In this document: in pieces, positions 45,613-52,969 of the stretch | Position numbering within the stretch: position 1 is the first letter of the stretch | Layout of the letters: every line of letters begins with the position of its first letter | NCBI GenBank assembly: GCA_937920345.1 | Contig: CALGVA010000052.1 | Location: 1-64,000 of the forward strand | DNA from: an uncultured Lachnospiraceae bacterium | GTDB taxonomy: Bacteria > Bacillota > Clostridia > Lachnospirales > Lachnospiraceae | Length of the DNA: 64,000 bases | Direction of reading: 5' to 3' | Translations under genes and position numbers: made by a program | Notes under the pieces: model-generated | Databases searched by the model: none | Told to the model about the DNA's origin: nothing | The model's input: only the letters and a program-made list of their open reading frames with translations

Positions 45613-46704
45613 TCATTCCCCTTTCGGCAATGTAAAGTAGAACTCGGTACCCTGCGTGTGATTACGGGCATTAATGGTGCCGTGGTGAGCCGTAATAATC
45701 GTTTTGCAGATCGACAGACCAATGCCCATGCCTTTGTTTGAGTCGGATTCGCTGTTGCCGATATAAGAGTTGCCGTCGAAGATATTATTCAACCGTTCCG
45801 GATCTATGCCAATCCCGTAATCTTTTACATGGAAGGTCACATTTTTGTCATCATCGTCCACATAGCACTGAACTGGCTGCCTGCTCTGCGAATGAATAAT
45901 TGCGTTTTCCAGCAGGTTGATCAGTACCTGCTCGATCAGAATCGCATCCATCGGCAGGATGAGAAGATCATCGGGGACCGATACGCTGACGGAAGCCTCC
46001 GGTATCCTTTTCTTCAGGCGGTTGATGGCGGCGGAGACGATCTCCTCCACCGATTCGTCAGTCTTCTTGACGGCCGATGACTGGTCGTGGATACGCGTTA
46101 CGGACAGAAGGTTCTCAACCATATTGAGAAGCCAGTTGGCATCTTCGTGTATGTGTGTTACGATCGCGGTTTTCTCCGATTCGTCCAGCAGTTCACGGCT
46201 GTCCAGATAAGAGGAACTTGCGCCGATAATGCCCGTCAGGGGAGTTCGTAAGTCATGCGACACGGCGCGCAGCAGATTGGCGCGCATTTTCTCTTTCTCC
46301 GTCTCGGAGAGCAGCTTGTCCTTCTCGGCAATCATGCGTGCCTGCTGTTTCATACTGGTGGTCATGGTGCAGGTGAGCAGCGTTACACCGAGCATCTCCA
46401 GAAAAGTGATCGGATACCCGGAGAGTGTAAAGTTTAACTCGAAGTAAGGATAAGTAAAGAGAAAATTAACGCAGACTACGGCTACCACGGAAGAAACCAG
46501 TCCCGGCAGATAGCCGTCCGTATAGCGGACAATGACGATCAGCGCGAGGATATAGATCGGTGTAATGTTGGCGGAGTTTTCCGGTACATGATAAAAAAAC
46601 AGGAATGCAAAAGCGCTCGCAATGGTCAGTCCGGTCAGCGGAATCATAATATTTTTAAGAAAGAACCTTGTTTGTGTTTTTTTTGAAGCAGATGCGAAAG
46701 GCAT
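45613..46704 (-). CDS. kdpD: Short KdpD-like sensor histidine kinase
   Basis: A 363-residue kinase: four membrane helices of the KdpD DUF4118 type (about 18-110), then HisKA with the phosphorylated His in VSHDLRTPLTG, and HATPase_c (DYGIGIDPERL, GMGIGLSICKTI). The 500-residue N-terminal KdpD sensor and Usp domains of the classical protein are missing, as in short clostridial forms. The ATG at 46704 follows AAAAGGAGC. Two-gene unit with kdpE; the partner small ORFs are divergent. Confidence 0.88.
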   Translation of the reverse strand: MPFASASKKTQTRFFLKNIMIPLTGLTIASAFAFLFFYHVPENSANITPIYILALIVIVRYTDGYLPGLVSSVVAVVCVNFLFTYPYFELNFTLSGYPITFLEMLGVTLLTCTMTTSMKQQARMIAEKDKLLSETEKEKMRANLLRAVSHDLRTPLTGIIGASSSYLDSRELLDESEKTAIVTHIHEDANWLLNMVENLLSVTRIHDQSSAVKKTDESVEEIVSAAINRLKKRIPEASVSVSVPDDLLILPMDAILIEQVLINLLENAIIHSQSRQPVQCYVDDDDKNVTFHVKDYGIGIDPERLNNIFDGNSYIGNSESDSNKGMGIGLSICKTIITAHHGTINARNHTQGTEFYFTLPKGE

Positions 46705-46954
46705 ATTATATGTGCTCCTTTTCAATTTGGAAATATGCGGTAATCCTCATGACGCAGATTCCGGTGTCTGCGTTTATTATACCGTTTTTGCAGTAAAAGC
46801 TGAATAGAAAATAGTGTTAAAAAGGCGCTAAGAAAGAGATAAGGAAGTATCAAGAAAACGCTAAAAATGTGTTCAAAAAATGCAGATAAACTACTGCAGA
46901 GCAGTCTGATATGTTAGTATTGCAGATAACAAATCACGTAAGGAGGAAGTCAAA

Positions 46955-47038
46955 ATGCAGATGGATGCCTGGTCTGTTGTTTCAATCATACTTGTTGCGG
47001 TCGGGTTTTTTGGTGGAATCTGGTACGAACATAAGTAA
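46955..47038 (+). CDS. Tiny membrane protein, 27 residues
   Basis: A start codon with a near-perfect AAGGAGG site opens a 27-codon ORF that is one hydrophobic helix with a charged tail (starts MQMDAWSVVSIILVAVG, ends WYEHK). It is divergent from kdpD. The strong ribosome site and clean helix support translation; the family is unknown. Confidence 0.6.
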   Translation: MQMDAWSVVSIILVAVGFFGGIWYEHK

Positions 47039-47067
47039 AAGATGCGGTGTGAAATGGAGGGTGAGAA

Positions 47068-47163
47068 ATGGGTATTGTGGAAATTATTATTTTAGGGCTG
47101 GTGTTTGTTGCATTGGGCGGATGTCTGGTATATTCCGTGCTCAGCAATAAGGGCAGCAGGTAA
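47068..47163 (+). CDS. Tiny membrane protein, 31 residues, KdpF-like
   Basis: A 31-codon ORF with GGAGGG upstream, 29 bases after the previous tiny ORF. It is a single membrane helix (starts MGIVEIIILGLVFVALGG) with the LVYxxL pattern and size of KdpF, the small stabilising subunit of the Kdp K+ ATPase. No kdpA, kdpB or kdpC follows, so this may be an orphan or an unrelated small regulator; the resemblance is weak at this length. Confidence 0.55.
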   Translation: MGIVEIIILGLVFVALGGCLVYSVLSNKGSR

Positions 47164-47216
47164 AAAACGGCGGTACATAACCGGACCGTGCAAAGTGTAA
47201 AGGGAATATGATATAG

Positions 47217-47274
47217 ATGCATAAAAAGGCCGGCGCTGCGGAGCAAATCTCCGAAACGCCGGCCTCTTTATGCA
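47217..47274. terminator. Bidirectional terminator
   Basis: An 18-pair stem with one mismatch (core AAAGGCCGGCG/CGCCGGCCTCTTT) encloses a loop that contains its own CGGAG/CTCCG hairpin. A-rich left and T-rich right flanks allow termination from both sides, separating the two tiny plus-strand ORFs from the minus-strand small ORF. Confidence 0.85.
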
Positions 47275-47289
47275 CGGAAATAATACCGT

Positions 47290-47374
47290 ACAGTAAATTC
47301 CGAAGGGAAAAGCTTTTCTGCTTATTCGAGTTTGCGCAGCAAACTCGCACAGTTAATTCCGAAGGAATTTACTG
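47290..47374. repeat. Cluster of short palindromes
   Basis: CGAGTTTGC-GCA-GCAAACTCG (47328-47348) is a perfect nine-pair hairpin. It is followed by ACAGTTAATTCC/GGAATTTACTGT (47350-47376, one mismatch), and the sequence ACAGTAAATTCC also occurs at 47290-47301. The nested layout resembles a dispersed palindromic repeat element rather than a simple terminator. Confidence 0.5.
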
Positions 47375-47377
47375 TTC

Positions 47378-47521
47378 TTACTGGTACATCGCATAGCCGA
47401 ATCTGATCTTACGGTAGAGCTTCCATACAATCACAACAGGCATGCTGATTAACAGATATGCTGCACTGAGTACACCGGTCAGACCACCGACCGCACATAT
47501 AATCATCATTCCAATATTCAT
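47378..47521 (-). CDS. Small membrane protein, 47 residues
   Basis: A 47-residue ORF with one long or two short hydrophobic helices (starts MNIGMMIICAVGGLTGVLS) and a basic tail ending GYAMYQ. A GAGGCGG sequence precedes the ATG at a longer than ideal distance. A TATAAT at 47607-47602 on the minus strand could be its -10. It shares a 10-base upstream motif (CGCTAAGAAA) at about the same distance as the tiny ORF at 46955. Function unknown. Confidence 0.5.
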   Translation of the reverse strand: MNIGMMIICAVGGLTGVLSAAYLLISMPVVIVWKLYRKIRFGYAMYQ

Positions 47522-47992
47522 AGGACGCCGCCTCACTTTCTTTGCTTTTGCATTATAGCCGGACTGCAGTGCTGCCGGATTCCATAACGTTGTCATACGC
47601 CATTATAAGGATTGCGTGATGAGGAGGAAATAGAAAAAAACGTTTCTTAGCGTAAGTTGAGCGAGATCGTAACACGATCTTAACAGAGAAAATGAGAGGT
47701 TAACAAAATACGATATTTTGTTGCCTGTGTCAAGCTTTCTTTTCAAAAAATAAATGCCGACAAATTCCCACAAAATACGACAAATGTAAGATATAAGACA
47801 TCTTAAGAAAAGAAAATGACCGCGCTGCATGGAAATATGCCATAAAGCCTGTAAATACGGTATGTTCGGAGGTCGGAGCGGTTAACACAATATCGTATTA
47901 TGTTTCCACAGAGGAAAACAGGCGCAGCAGAAAGGGTAAAACCCGCCTGCAATAAGCTAATATTAAGGTTTTCCGAAGAAGGAGGGAAATGC
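47522..47992. promoter_or_regulatory. Divergent intergenic region before the amidase gene
   Basis: No convincing gene. It holds a minus-strand -10 (TATAAT, 47607-47602), the motif CGCTAAGAAA on the minus strand at 47652-47643, an inverted repeat AGATCGT-AAC-ACGATCT at 47664-47680, and a weak stem CAGGCG/CGCCTG at about 47920-47950. The amidase promoter should lie in 47820-47930; no clear pair of boxes is seen. Confidence 0.4.
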
Positions 47993-49003
47993 ATGGAAAT
48001 TGTGCAGAGCATTATGACAAACAATCCCTGTTATAAGGCAGGGAAGAAGATTGCGGTGAAAGGTCTGATGCTGCATAGCGTAGGCTGTCCGCAGCCTTCG
48101 GCAGAGGTTTTTATCCGGAACTGGAACAATCCGGAACAGAAGAGAGCCTGTGTACACGCTTTTATAGACGGTAATACAGGCAAGACGTATCAGACGCTTC
48201 CGTGGGATCACCGGGCATGGCATGCCGGCGGCGGTGCCAACAATACACACATAGGTGTGGAGATGTGTGAACCGTCCTGTATTCAGTATACGGGAGGCGC
48301 AGCTTTTACATGTACGGATTGGGCAGCGGCAATGGAAGTTGTGAAGCGCACCTATGATGCTGCGGTGGAACTGTTCGCATACCTGTGTCGGGAGTATCAC
48401 CTGGACCCGCTGGCGGATGGTGTTGTGATCAGCCATAAAGAAGGTCATGAGAGAAGCATTGCTTCCGGTCACGGTGATCCGAATCATCTCTGGAATGGTT
48501 TACAGAGCGGCTATACGATGGATGCTTTCCGCAGAGATGTCAAAGACGCTATGGGGCAGATGTCGTTGCAGGAGCCGGCAAAGACAGCGGGAGTACAGAC
48601 CGGGCAGCCGCAGAAAACAGCGGGACCGCAGACCGGACAGCCGCAGGAAATAGCAGAACCGCAGACCGGACAGCCACAGGAGGAGATGCATATTTCCGAC
48701 AGAGGCGTGGATCTGATTGCCAGGTATGAAGGATGTCGTCTGGAGGCTTATAAATGTCCTGCTGGGGTATGGACGATCGGTTATGGCCATACGGCCGGTG
48801 TAAAAGAAGGGGACACACTTGTCTCCGAGGAAGCGGCTAAGGCGCTTCTGAAGGGAGATCTCAGTAAATACGGCGGCTATGTTAATGCCTGTGTGAAGAA
48901 GGGAATGATCGGTTTCGTACTGACGCAGAACATGTTCGGTACAACGTGGATAATCTTCAGATGCAGGTGCCGCTCATATCCATTATTCCCATCACAAATC
49001 TGA
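47993..49003 (+). pseudogene. Peptidoglycan amidase / lysozyme, truncated by a deletion
   Basis: A 336-residue product. Residues 1-180 are an Amidase_2 domain (LMLHSVGCPQP, HAFIDGNTGKTYQTLPW, SHKEGHERS) that would cut the MurNAc-L-Ala bond. A linker of three ten-residue GQPQ-type repeats leads to a GH24 phage-lysozyme-type domain (YEGCRLEAYKCPAGVWTIGY) which stops after about 80 residues. The last 20 codons (from 48940) are simply the next gene read out of frame, so the end is not native. There is no signal peptide, as with lysins or injected effectors. The amidase part may still work. ATG at 47993 after AAGGAGGG. Confidence 0.75.
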
Positions 49004-49533
49004 ATGTGGATAAAGCCGAGATTGATTTCGACACGGAGGTCAGAGCGGAGAAAGGAGAGCAGGGTCAGTATACGATCAACGCAAGAATCTGCTCGCCGGA
49101 ACAGCGGGAAAGTGATTTCCTGCCCCGTGTGTCTTACCGGATGCGCGTCAGTTCGCTGCCGGCTACTGAGGGTGTTATGCGTCTGACCGATCAGTTCAGC
49201 TCGAATCAGATCGCCAAGAAGATCGATACCACGCCTGTGGCGGTGGATGGCAATCTGGGCAGTGATGAACAGAAAGGCATCTGGCAGGAGACGACGAAAC
49301 TGAAGGCGAAGATCAAGCGGCTGAAGCGTCTTTATCAGAAAATTGCGGATATGATTGCAGAACAGGAGCGTATGGAAGAAATCGGCAAAAGCGTCTTTGC
49401 GGATACGGCGAGAGAGTTCGACAGGGATAAATATCTGATGGCACAGTCCAATATTGCCAATCGGATCATGGAGTATCAGGAGAAGATCATGAACCGGGAG
49501 ATCGAATACGGATTGGAGAAAGACTATGAGTAA
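48946..49533 (+). pseudogene. DUF2589 protein lacking its N-terminus
   Basis: 195 codons from a GTG without ribosome site. Its start aligns with residues 72 onward of the intact DUF2589 protein encoded at 49820 (LQMQVPLISIIPITNL against LKVAVPILAIVPIPNL), so about 70 N-terminal residues are missing; in-frame similarity can be followed upstream to about 48916. The C-terminal half is a coiled coil (KLKAKIKRLKRLYQKI). It is fused to the broken amidase gene. It may be expressed poorly or not at all. Confidence 0.65.
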
Positions 49534-49816
49534 ACGGAAGAAGGAACTGGAACGGCTGATTCTGGAATACACGGAAGAACTGGCACAGGACATTAACCTG
49601 CGTCTGCTTGCACAACAGGACATCGAACCGGCGGGCTTACAGCGGGGACGCTATCACACGGGCGATGTGCTCTATGTGGAGAGTATTATTGTCACGGACG
49701 TGCGATATACGGAAGAAAAGAAGAGAAGCCATTCCCTGACAGGGATCGGAAGGCATGTCAGGAACATATTGAAACGGAGCAGGCACGCAGGAAACTGCTC
49801 CGGCATGGAGGGTTAG
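49526..49816 (+). CDS. Small hypothetical protein of the DUF2589 group
   Basis: A 96-residue charged protein with no recognised domain and no signal. It starts eight bases before the end of the truncated DUF2589 gene and ends three bases before the intact one, so it belongs to the same transcript. The first 30 residues are helical, the middle (YHTGDVLYVESIIVTDVRY) is beta-like. Confidence 0.6.
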   Translation: MSKRKKELERLILEYTEELAQDINLRLLAQQDIEPAGLQRGRYHTGDVLYVESIIVTDVRYTEEKKRSHSLTGIGRHVRNILKRSRHAGNCSGMEG

Positions 49817-49819
49817 CAT

Positions 49820-51091
49820 ATGAGAATAGCAGAACAATTTGCAGGATTACAGATGGACCAGCTGATCGGCGGACCGCTGCGGGCGGCGGCGGATGCCAAC
49901 GCACATCTGGCAAACTCCACGGCGGATTTTATCAACAATATCGGATTTGATAATAAGGGCAATGTGCGTAATGTGATGTTCGGATACCAGAAACGCACTG
50001 CCAACGAGGACGGCACCAGCAATCTGGACGAACTGAAGGTGGCGGTACCGATCCTTGCCATCGTGCCGATTCCCAATCTGCAGGTGGACGAGGTCAATAT
50101 CCTGTTTGATATGGAGGTAAAACAGAGCGAGCGTGAGGAATCGTCCAGGGATATGAGCGCCAGTCTGGATGCGTCTGTCAAAATATGGCCGGTTAAGATC
50201 AACGTTACCGGCAGTGTCAGTTCGCACCAGTCCAACACGAGGTCGTCGGATAATTCCGCGAAGTACCATGTGGATGTCCGTGCCACGAACCATGGTATCC
50301 CGGAAGGGCTGGCGAGGGTGTTGGACATGATGGCGGCCAATGTGGCGCCGGCGCTGGTAAGCAGTACCTTAAAAGACGGCAACGGGCAGGACTTGTCCGA
50401 ACAGGCAAGGGTCAAGGCGGAGCGCTTAAAAGCGCTGCGTCAGGAGATCAGTCAGATCGAGAATCGTCTGGGGGCGGCGAAGGAAGGGCTGTCCGTGAAC
50501 CTGACACAGCTTAAGAAAGTGGCGGCTGTGCAGCTTAATACCTATAAGGAAGCGATGACCAGAAAGATGAACAGCTTCGGTGCGGTCAATTATGACAAGG
50601 AGATTAACGCAGCCAGAGAAAAGGGCGAGACCCAGAAGGTGACGGCGTTAGAGGAGAAGAAAGCGGCGGAAGAGAAACAGGAGGCGGAATACAGCGACGC
50701 CATGGCGGAGGTCGGCCGGACATGGAATAACTTTCAGAGCCAGGCCGGGGATCTGGTGAAGCTGATCGCCGACAGTGAGAATGTGCCTGACGGCGTATCG
50801 GATATCTTTGGACTCAAAGCTTTAAACAGTGAGCTGAAAGCGGCGCCCTACGCATCCGGCGAGTCGCAGTACAGTGCGATGACAGCGGCGCAGAAGAGCG
50901 CAGTAGACGGTCAGAGGAATGTCAGCAGGCTGGAGGATGAACTGATTGGCAAGAAAGCAGAGTACAGCGATGCAATCGCAGGCAAGGCGCCGGCAATTAC
51001 GGCGAAAAGCGGTGGCTCAGGCACAAACGGATCAGGTACAAGTAACGCAGGTACAAGCAGCTCGGGCGGCAGTAAGGGTGGTAAAGGCTAA
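49820..51091 (+). CDS. DUF2589 protein, full length
   Basis: A 423-residue protein. Residues 1-105 carry the DUF2589 core (NSTADFINNIGFD, VAVPILAIVPIPNLQVDEV). The middle is beta-rich, residues 195-330 are charged coiled coil, and the tail is a Gly/Ser/Thr low-complexity stretch. The role of the family is unknown. Its placement between a peptidoglycan enzyme and the phosphatase/CIS genes suggests a structural or accessory role in the same system. ATG after GGAGGG. Confidence 0.82.
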   Translation: MRIAEQFAGLQMDQLIGGPLRAAADANAHLANSTADFINNIGFDNKGNVRNVMFGYQKRTANEDGTSNLDELKVAVPILAIVPIPNLQVDEVNILFDMEVKQSEREESSRDMSASLDASVKIWPVKINVTGSVSSHQSNTRSSDNSAKYHVDVRATNHGIPEGLARVLDMMAANVAPALVSSTLKDGNGQDLSEQARVKAERLKALRQEISQIENRLGAAKEGLSVNLTQLKKVAAVQLNTYKEAMTRKMNSFGAVNYDKEINAAREKGETQKVTALEEKKAAEEKQEAEYSDAMAEVGRTWNNFQSQAGDLVKLIADSENVPDGVSDIFGLKALNSELKAAPYASGESQYSAMTAAQKSAVDGQRNVSRLEDELIGKKAEYSDAIAGKAPAITAKSGGSGTNGSGTSNAGTSSSGGSKGGKG

Positions 51092-51151
51092 GCAACAGAC
51101 TCACAGGGGCGGCTCCTTGCGGGCCGCTCCCGGTGTGAAAGGAATATGTAA

Positions 51152-51436
51152 ATGGACAAGAGAGAGAAAGCAGCGCTGACGGATGTCCACTATGTCAAGC
51201 TGGTGCCCGTCGGCAGCGTAAACCCGAATAATCCGCTGTCAGAGGAGAGCAAGGAAGCGCAGGCGGAACTCCTGAACCGCTGCCTGAACGATTATCCGAA
51301 AGGGATGATTATCGGTAAAGATATCGCCATAGGGCGCTATCAGGTCGGAGAGCATGAACTGACGATGGAGAAGATTACCTACCACGTGGGATTCGCGAGG
51401 AAGCCTGTGTGGATGGAAGAGGAAAATGGAGGATGA
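51152..51436 (+). CDS. Small hypothetical protein upstream of the STAS gene
   Basis: A 94-residue acidic protein without signal or membrane segment; no family recognised. It ends three bases before the STAS start and is probably coupled to it. A GC-rich hairpin (GGGCGGC/GCCGCTC) lies at 51104-51126 between it and the DUF2589 gene and may lower read-through. Confidence 0.6.
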   Translation: MDKREKAALTDVHYVKLVPVGSVNPNNPLSEESKEAQAELLNRCLNDYPKGMIIGKDIAIGRYQVGEHELTMEKITYHVGFARKPVWMEEENGG

Positions 51437-51438
51437 CT

Positions 51439-51747
51439 ATGATAGTTGATGAAAAGATAGAGAAGGATAAATTGATTCTATATGTCAAGGGGCGGCTGGA
51501 TACGACGACTGCGCCGCAGCTGGAGGAAATACTGGCGGGAAAGACGGCGGGACTTGCCGAACTGATTCTGGATTTCTCCGAACTGGAGTACATATCATCG
51601 GCGGGGCTGCGCGTCCTGCTGGCGACCCATAAGATTATGCACAGACAGAACGGCTGCCTTACGATACGAGGCGTTAATGATGAAGTAATGGAGGTACTGC
51701 ATATTACAGGATTTCTCGATATCCTGAACGTAAAGAAAGGGGTGTAA
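51439..51747 (+). CDS. STAS-domain anti-sigma-factor antagonist
   Basis: A 102-residue single STAS domain of the RsbV/SpoIIAA type. The phosphoacceptor loop is YISSAGLRVLL with Ser53 and Ser54; the strand GRLDTTTAPQLE precedes it. In partner switching the unphosphorylated form binds an anti-sigma factor or other target. The ATG at 51439 is at correct distance from GGAGG; an ATG at 51433 is too close. The likely phosphatase and kinase are encoded 1.2 kb downstream in one gene. Confidence 0.88.
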   Translation: MIVDEKIEKDKLILYVKGRLDTTTAPQLEEILAGKTAGLAELILDFSELEYISSAGLRVLLATHKIMHRQNGCLTIRGVNDEVMEVLHITGFLDILNVKKGV

Positions 51748-51782
51748 TACCGTCTGTTAATGTGTGGAGGGAGGAGAAAACT

Positions 51783-52934
51783 ATGGAAGCAGTCACAAAA
51801 ACGGATGTGGAAACAGACGTAAAAACAGAACAGACACTTATACTGGAAAACAGGGAGAAGCGGTCAATCACCGTGCACCTCCGGAAGTTCCGGGCGGGAG
51901 ACGAGACAGGGATGATAGCTTGTATCAGGGATGAATACGGAGATACCTACTTTAAGACAGGATTCTATGATCCGGAATATCTGCGTAAAGAGGCGGAGGA
52001 GGGGATCATTACCTTCCTGATCGCCGAGACGGAGGAGGACGGGATCATCGGCATGATGATCCTCAAGGAATTTTATCCAAAGGAATCCATGTGTGAGATC
52101 GCGTCCCAGATTTTCCGCAAAAAATACAGAGGCTACGGTCTGGCAATGCCTTTTTTTGAATATGGTATGGGACTGCTCCTGTCACGCAGTTACTCGGCGG
52201 CATTCTGTCTGCCGGTACTGTTCCATGATGTGACGCAGCGGTTATTGTACCGGCTGGGACTGCGGGCAACAGGTCTGGTAATGAATGTGTTTGACATGGA
52301 TCACATCATGCATTCCTACAATAACGGCAGGAACCGTAAACACTCTCAGGGCATACAGATTCGTGCGGTCGGTAAACGGGATGCAGGAACGCTGTATCTT
52401 CCGGAGGAACATCGTGCATTCTGCCGGGATATATATGGTTCGCTCGGGGCGGAATATACGCTTGCAGATGCACAGATCCATAGGCAGCCGGAGGCTGCGG
52501 AATGCGGGGAAGCGCAAGACCCGGCAGAACGGCTTCCGGTCTATACGGAGATGGAGTATGCCAATGATAATCTGCAGCACAGCCTGACGGTGGATATCAG
52601 ACGCGCCGGAAGAGATCTGGTCAAACGGATCACCAAACTGCATACCCGATATCCGTTTAAGGGGAAGCAGACAGTGGTCATATTCTTAAACTGCAATGAT
52701 CCGGGCGCGGTGTGGGCGTATGAAACCTTGCAAAACATGGGGTATTTCTTTACCGGGTTAAAACCCCTGTGCAGCGAGCGGGAATATATGGTGCTGCATC
52801 ATGCGGGCGAGGTGGAGATCTACTTTGAAGATTACTGGGTAAGCGGCGAGTTCGCGAACCTGATCCGGTATGTGGAGGCGTGCTATAAAGAATGTCGTCG
52901 GCAAAGAAACAAAAAACAGGCTGAAAATTATTAA
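51783..52934 (+). CDS. GNAT-like protein of the partner-switching cluster
   Basis: A 383-residue protein. Residues 25-180 follow the GNAT fold with an acetyl-CoA loop RKKYRGYGLAMPFFEYG; the C-terminal 200 residues form a second, less clear domain that may be a degenerate GNAT half (AYETLQNMGYFFTGLKP). It lies between the STAS gene and the phosphatase/kinase gene, all in one direction, so it may be a ligand or target module of that switch. The substrate is unknown. ATG after GGAGGAG. Confidence 0.7.
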   Translation: MEAVTKTDVETDVKTEQTLILENREKRSITVHLRKFRAGDETGMIACIRDEYGDTYFKTGFYDPEYLRKEAEEGIITFLIAETEEDGIIGMMILKEFYPKESMCEIASQIFRKKYRGYGLAMPFFEYGMGLLLSRSYSAAFCLPVLFHDVTQRLLYRLGLRATGLVMNVFDMDHIMHSYNNGRNRKHSQGIQIRAVGKRDAGTLYLPEEHRAFCRDIYGSLGAEYTLADAQIHRQPEAAECGEAQDPAERLPVYTEMEYANDNLQHSLTVDIRRAGRDLVKRITKLHTRYPFKGKQTVVIFLNCNDPGAVWAYETLQNMGYFFTGLKPLCSEREYMVLHHAGEVEIYFEDYWVSGEFANLIRYVEACYKECRRQRNKKQAENY

Positions 52935-52969
52935 TTTTGAATTGCTTATGGAAAGGCACGGTTATTAAT

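Noticed and set aside
44853..47163. Complete kdp potassium-pump operon
   Set aside because: Only kdpD, kdpE and a weak KdpF-like ORF are seen; no kdpA, kdpB or kdpC.
47603..47830. 75-codon minus-strand ORF
   Set aside because: No ribosome site, and the stretch holds promoter-like and operator-like sequence.
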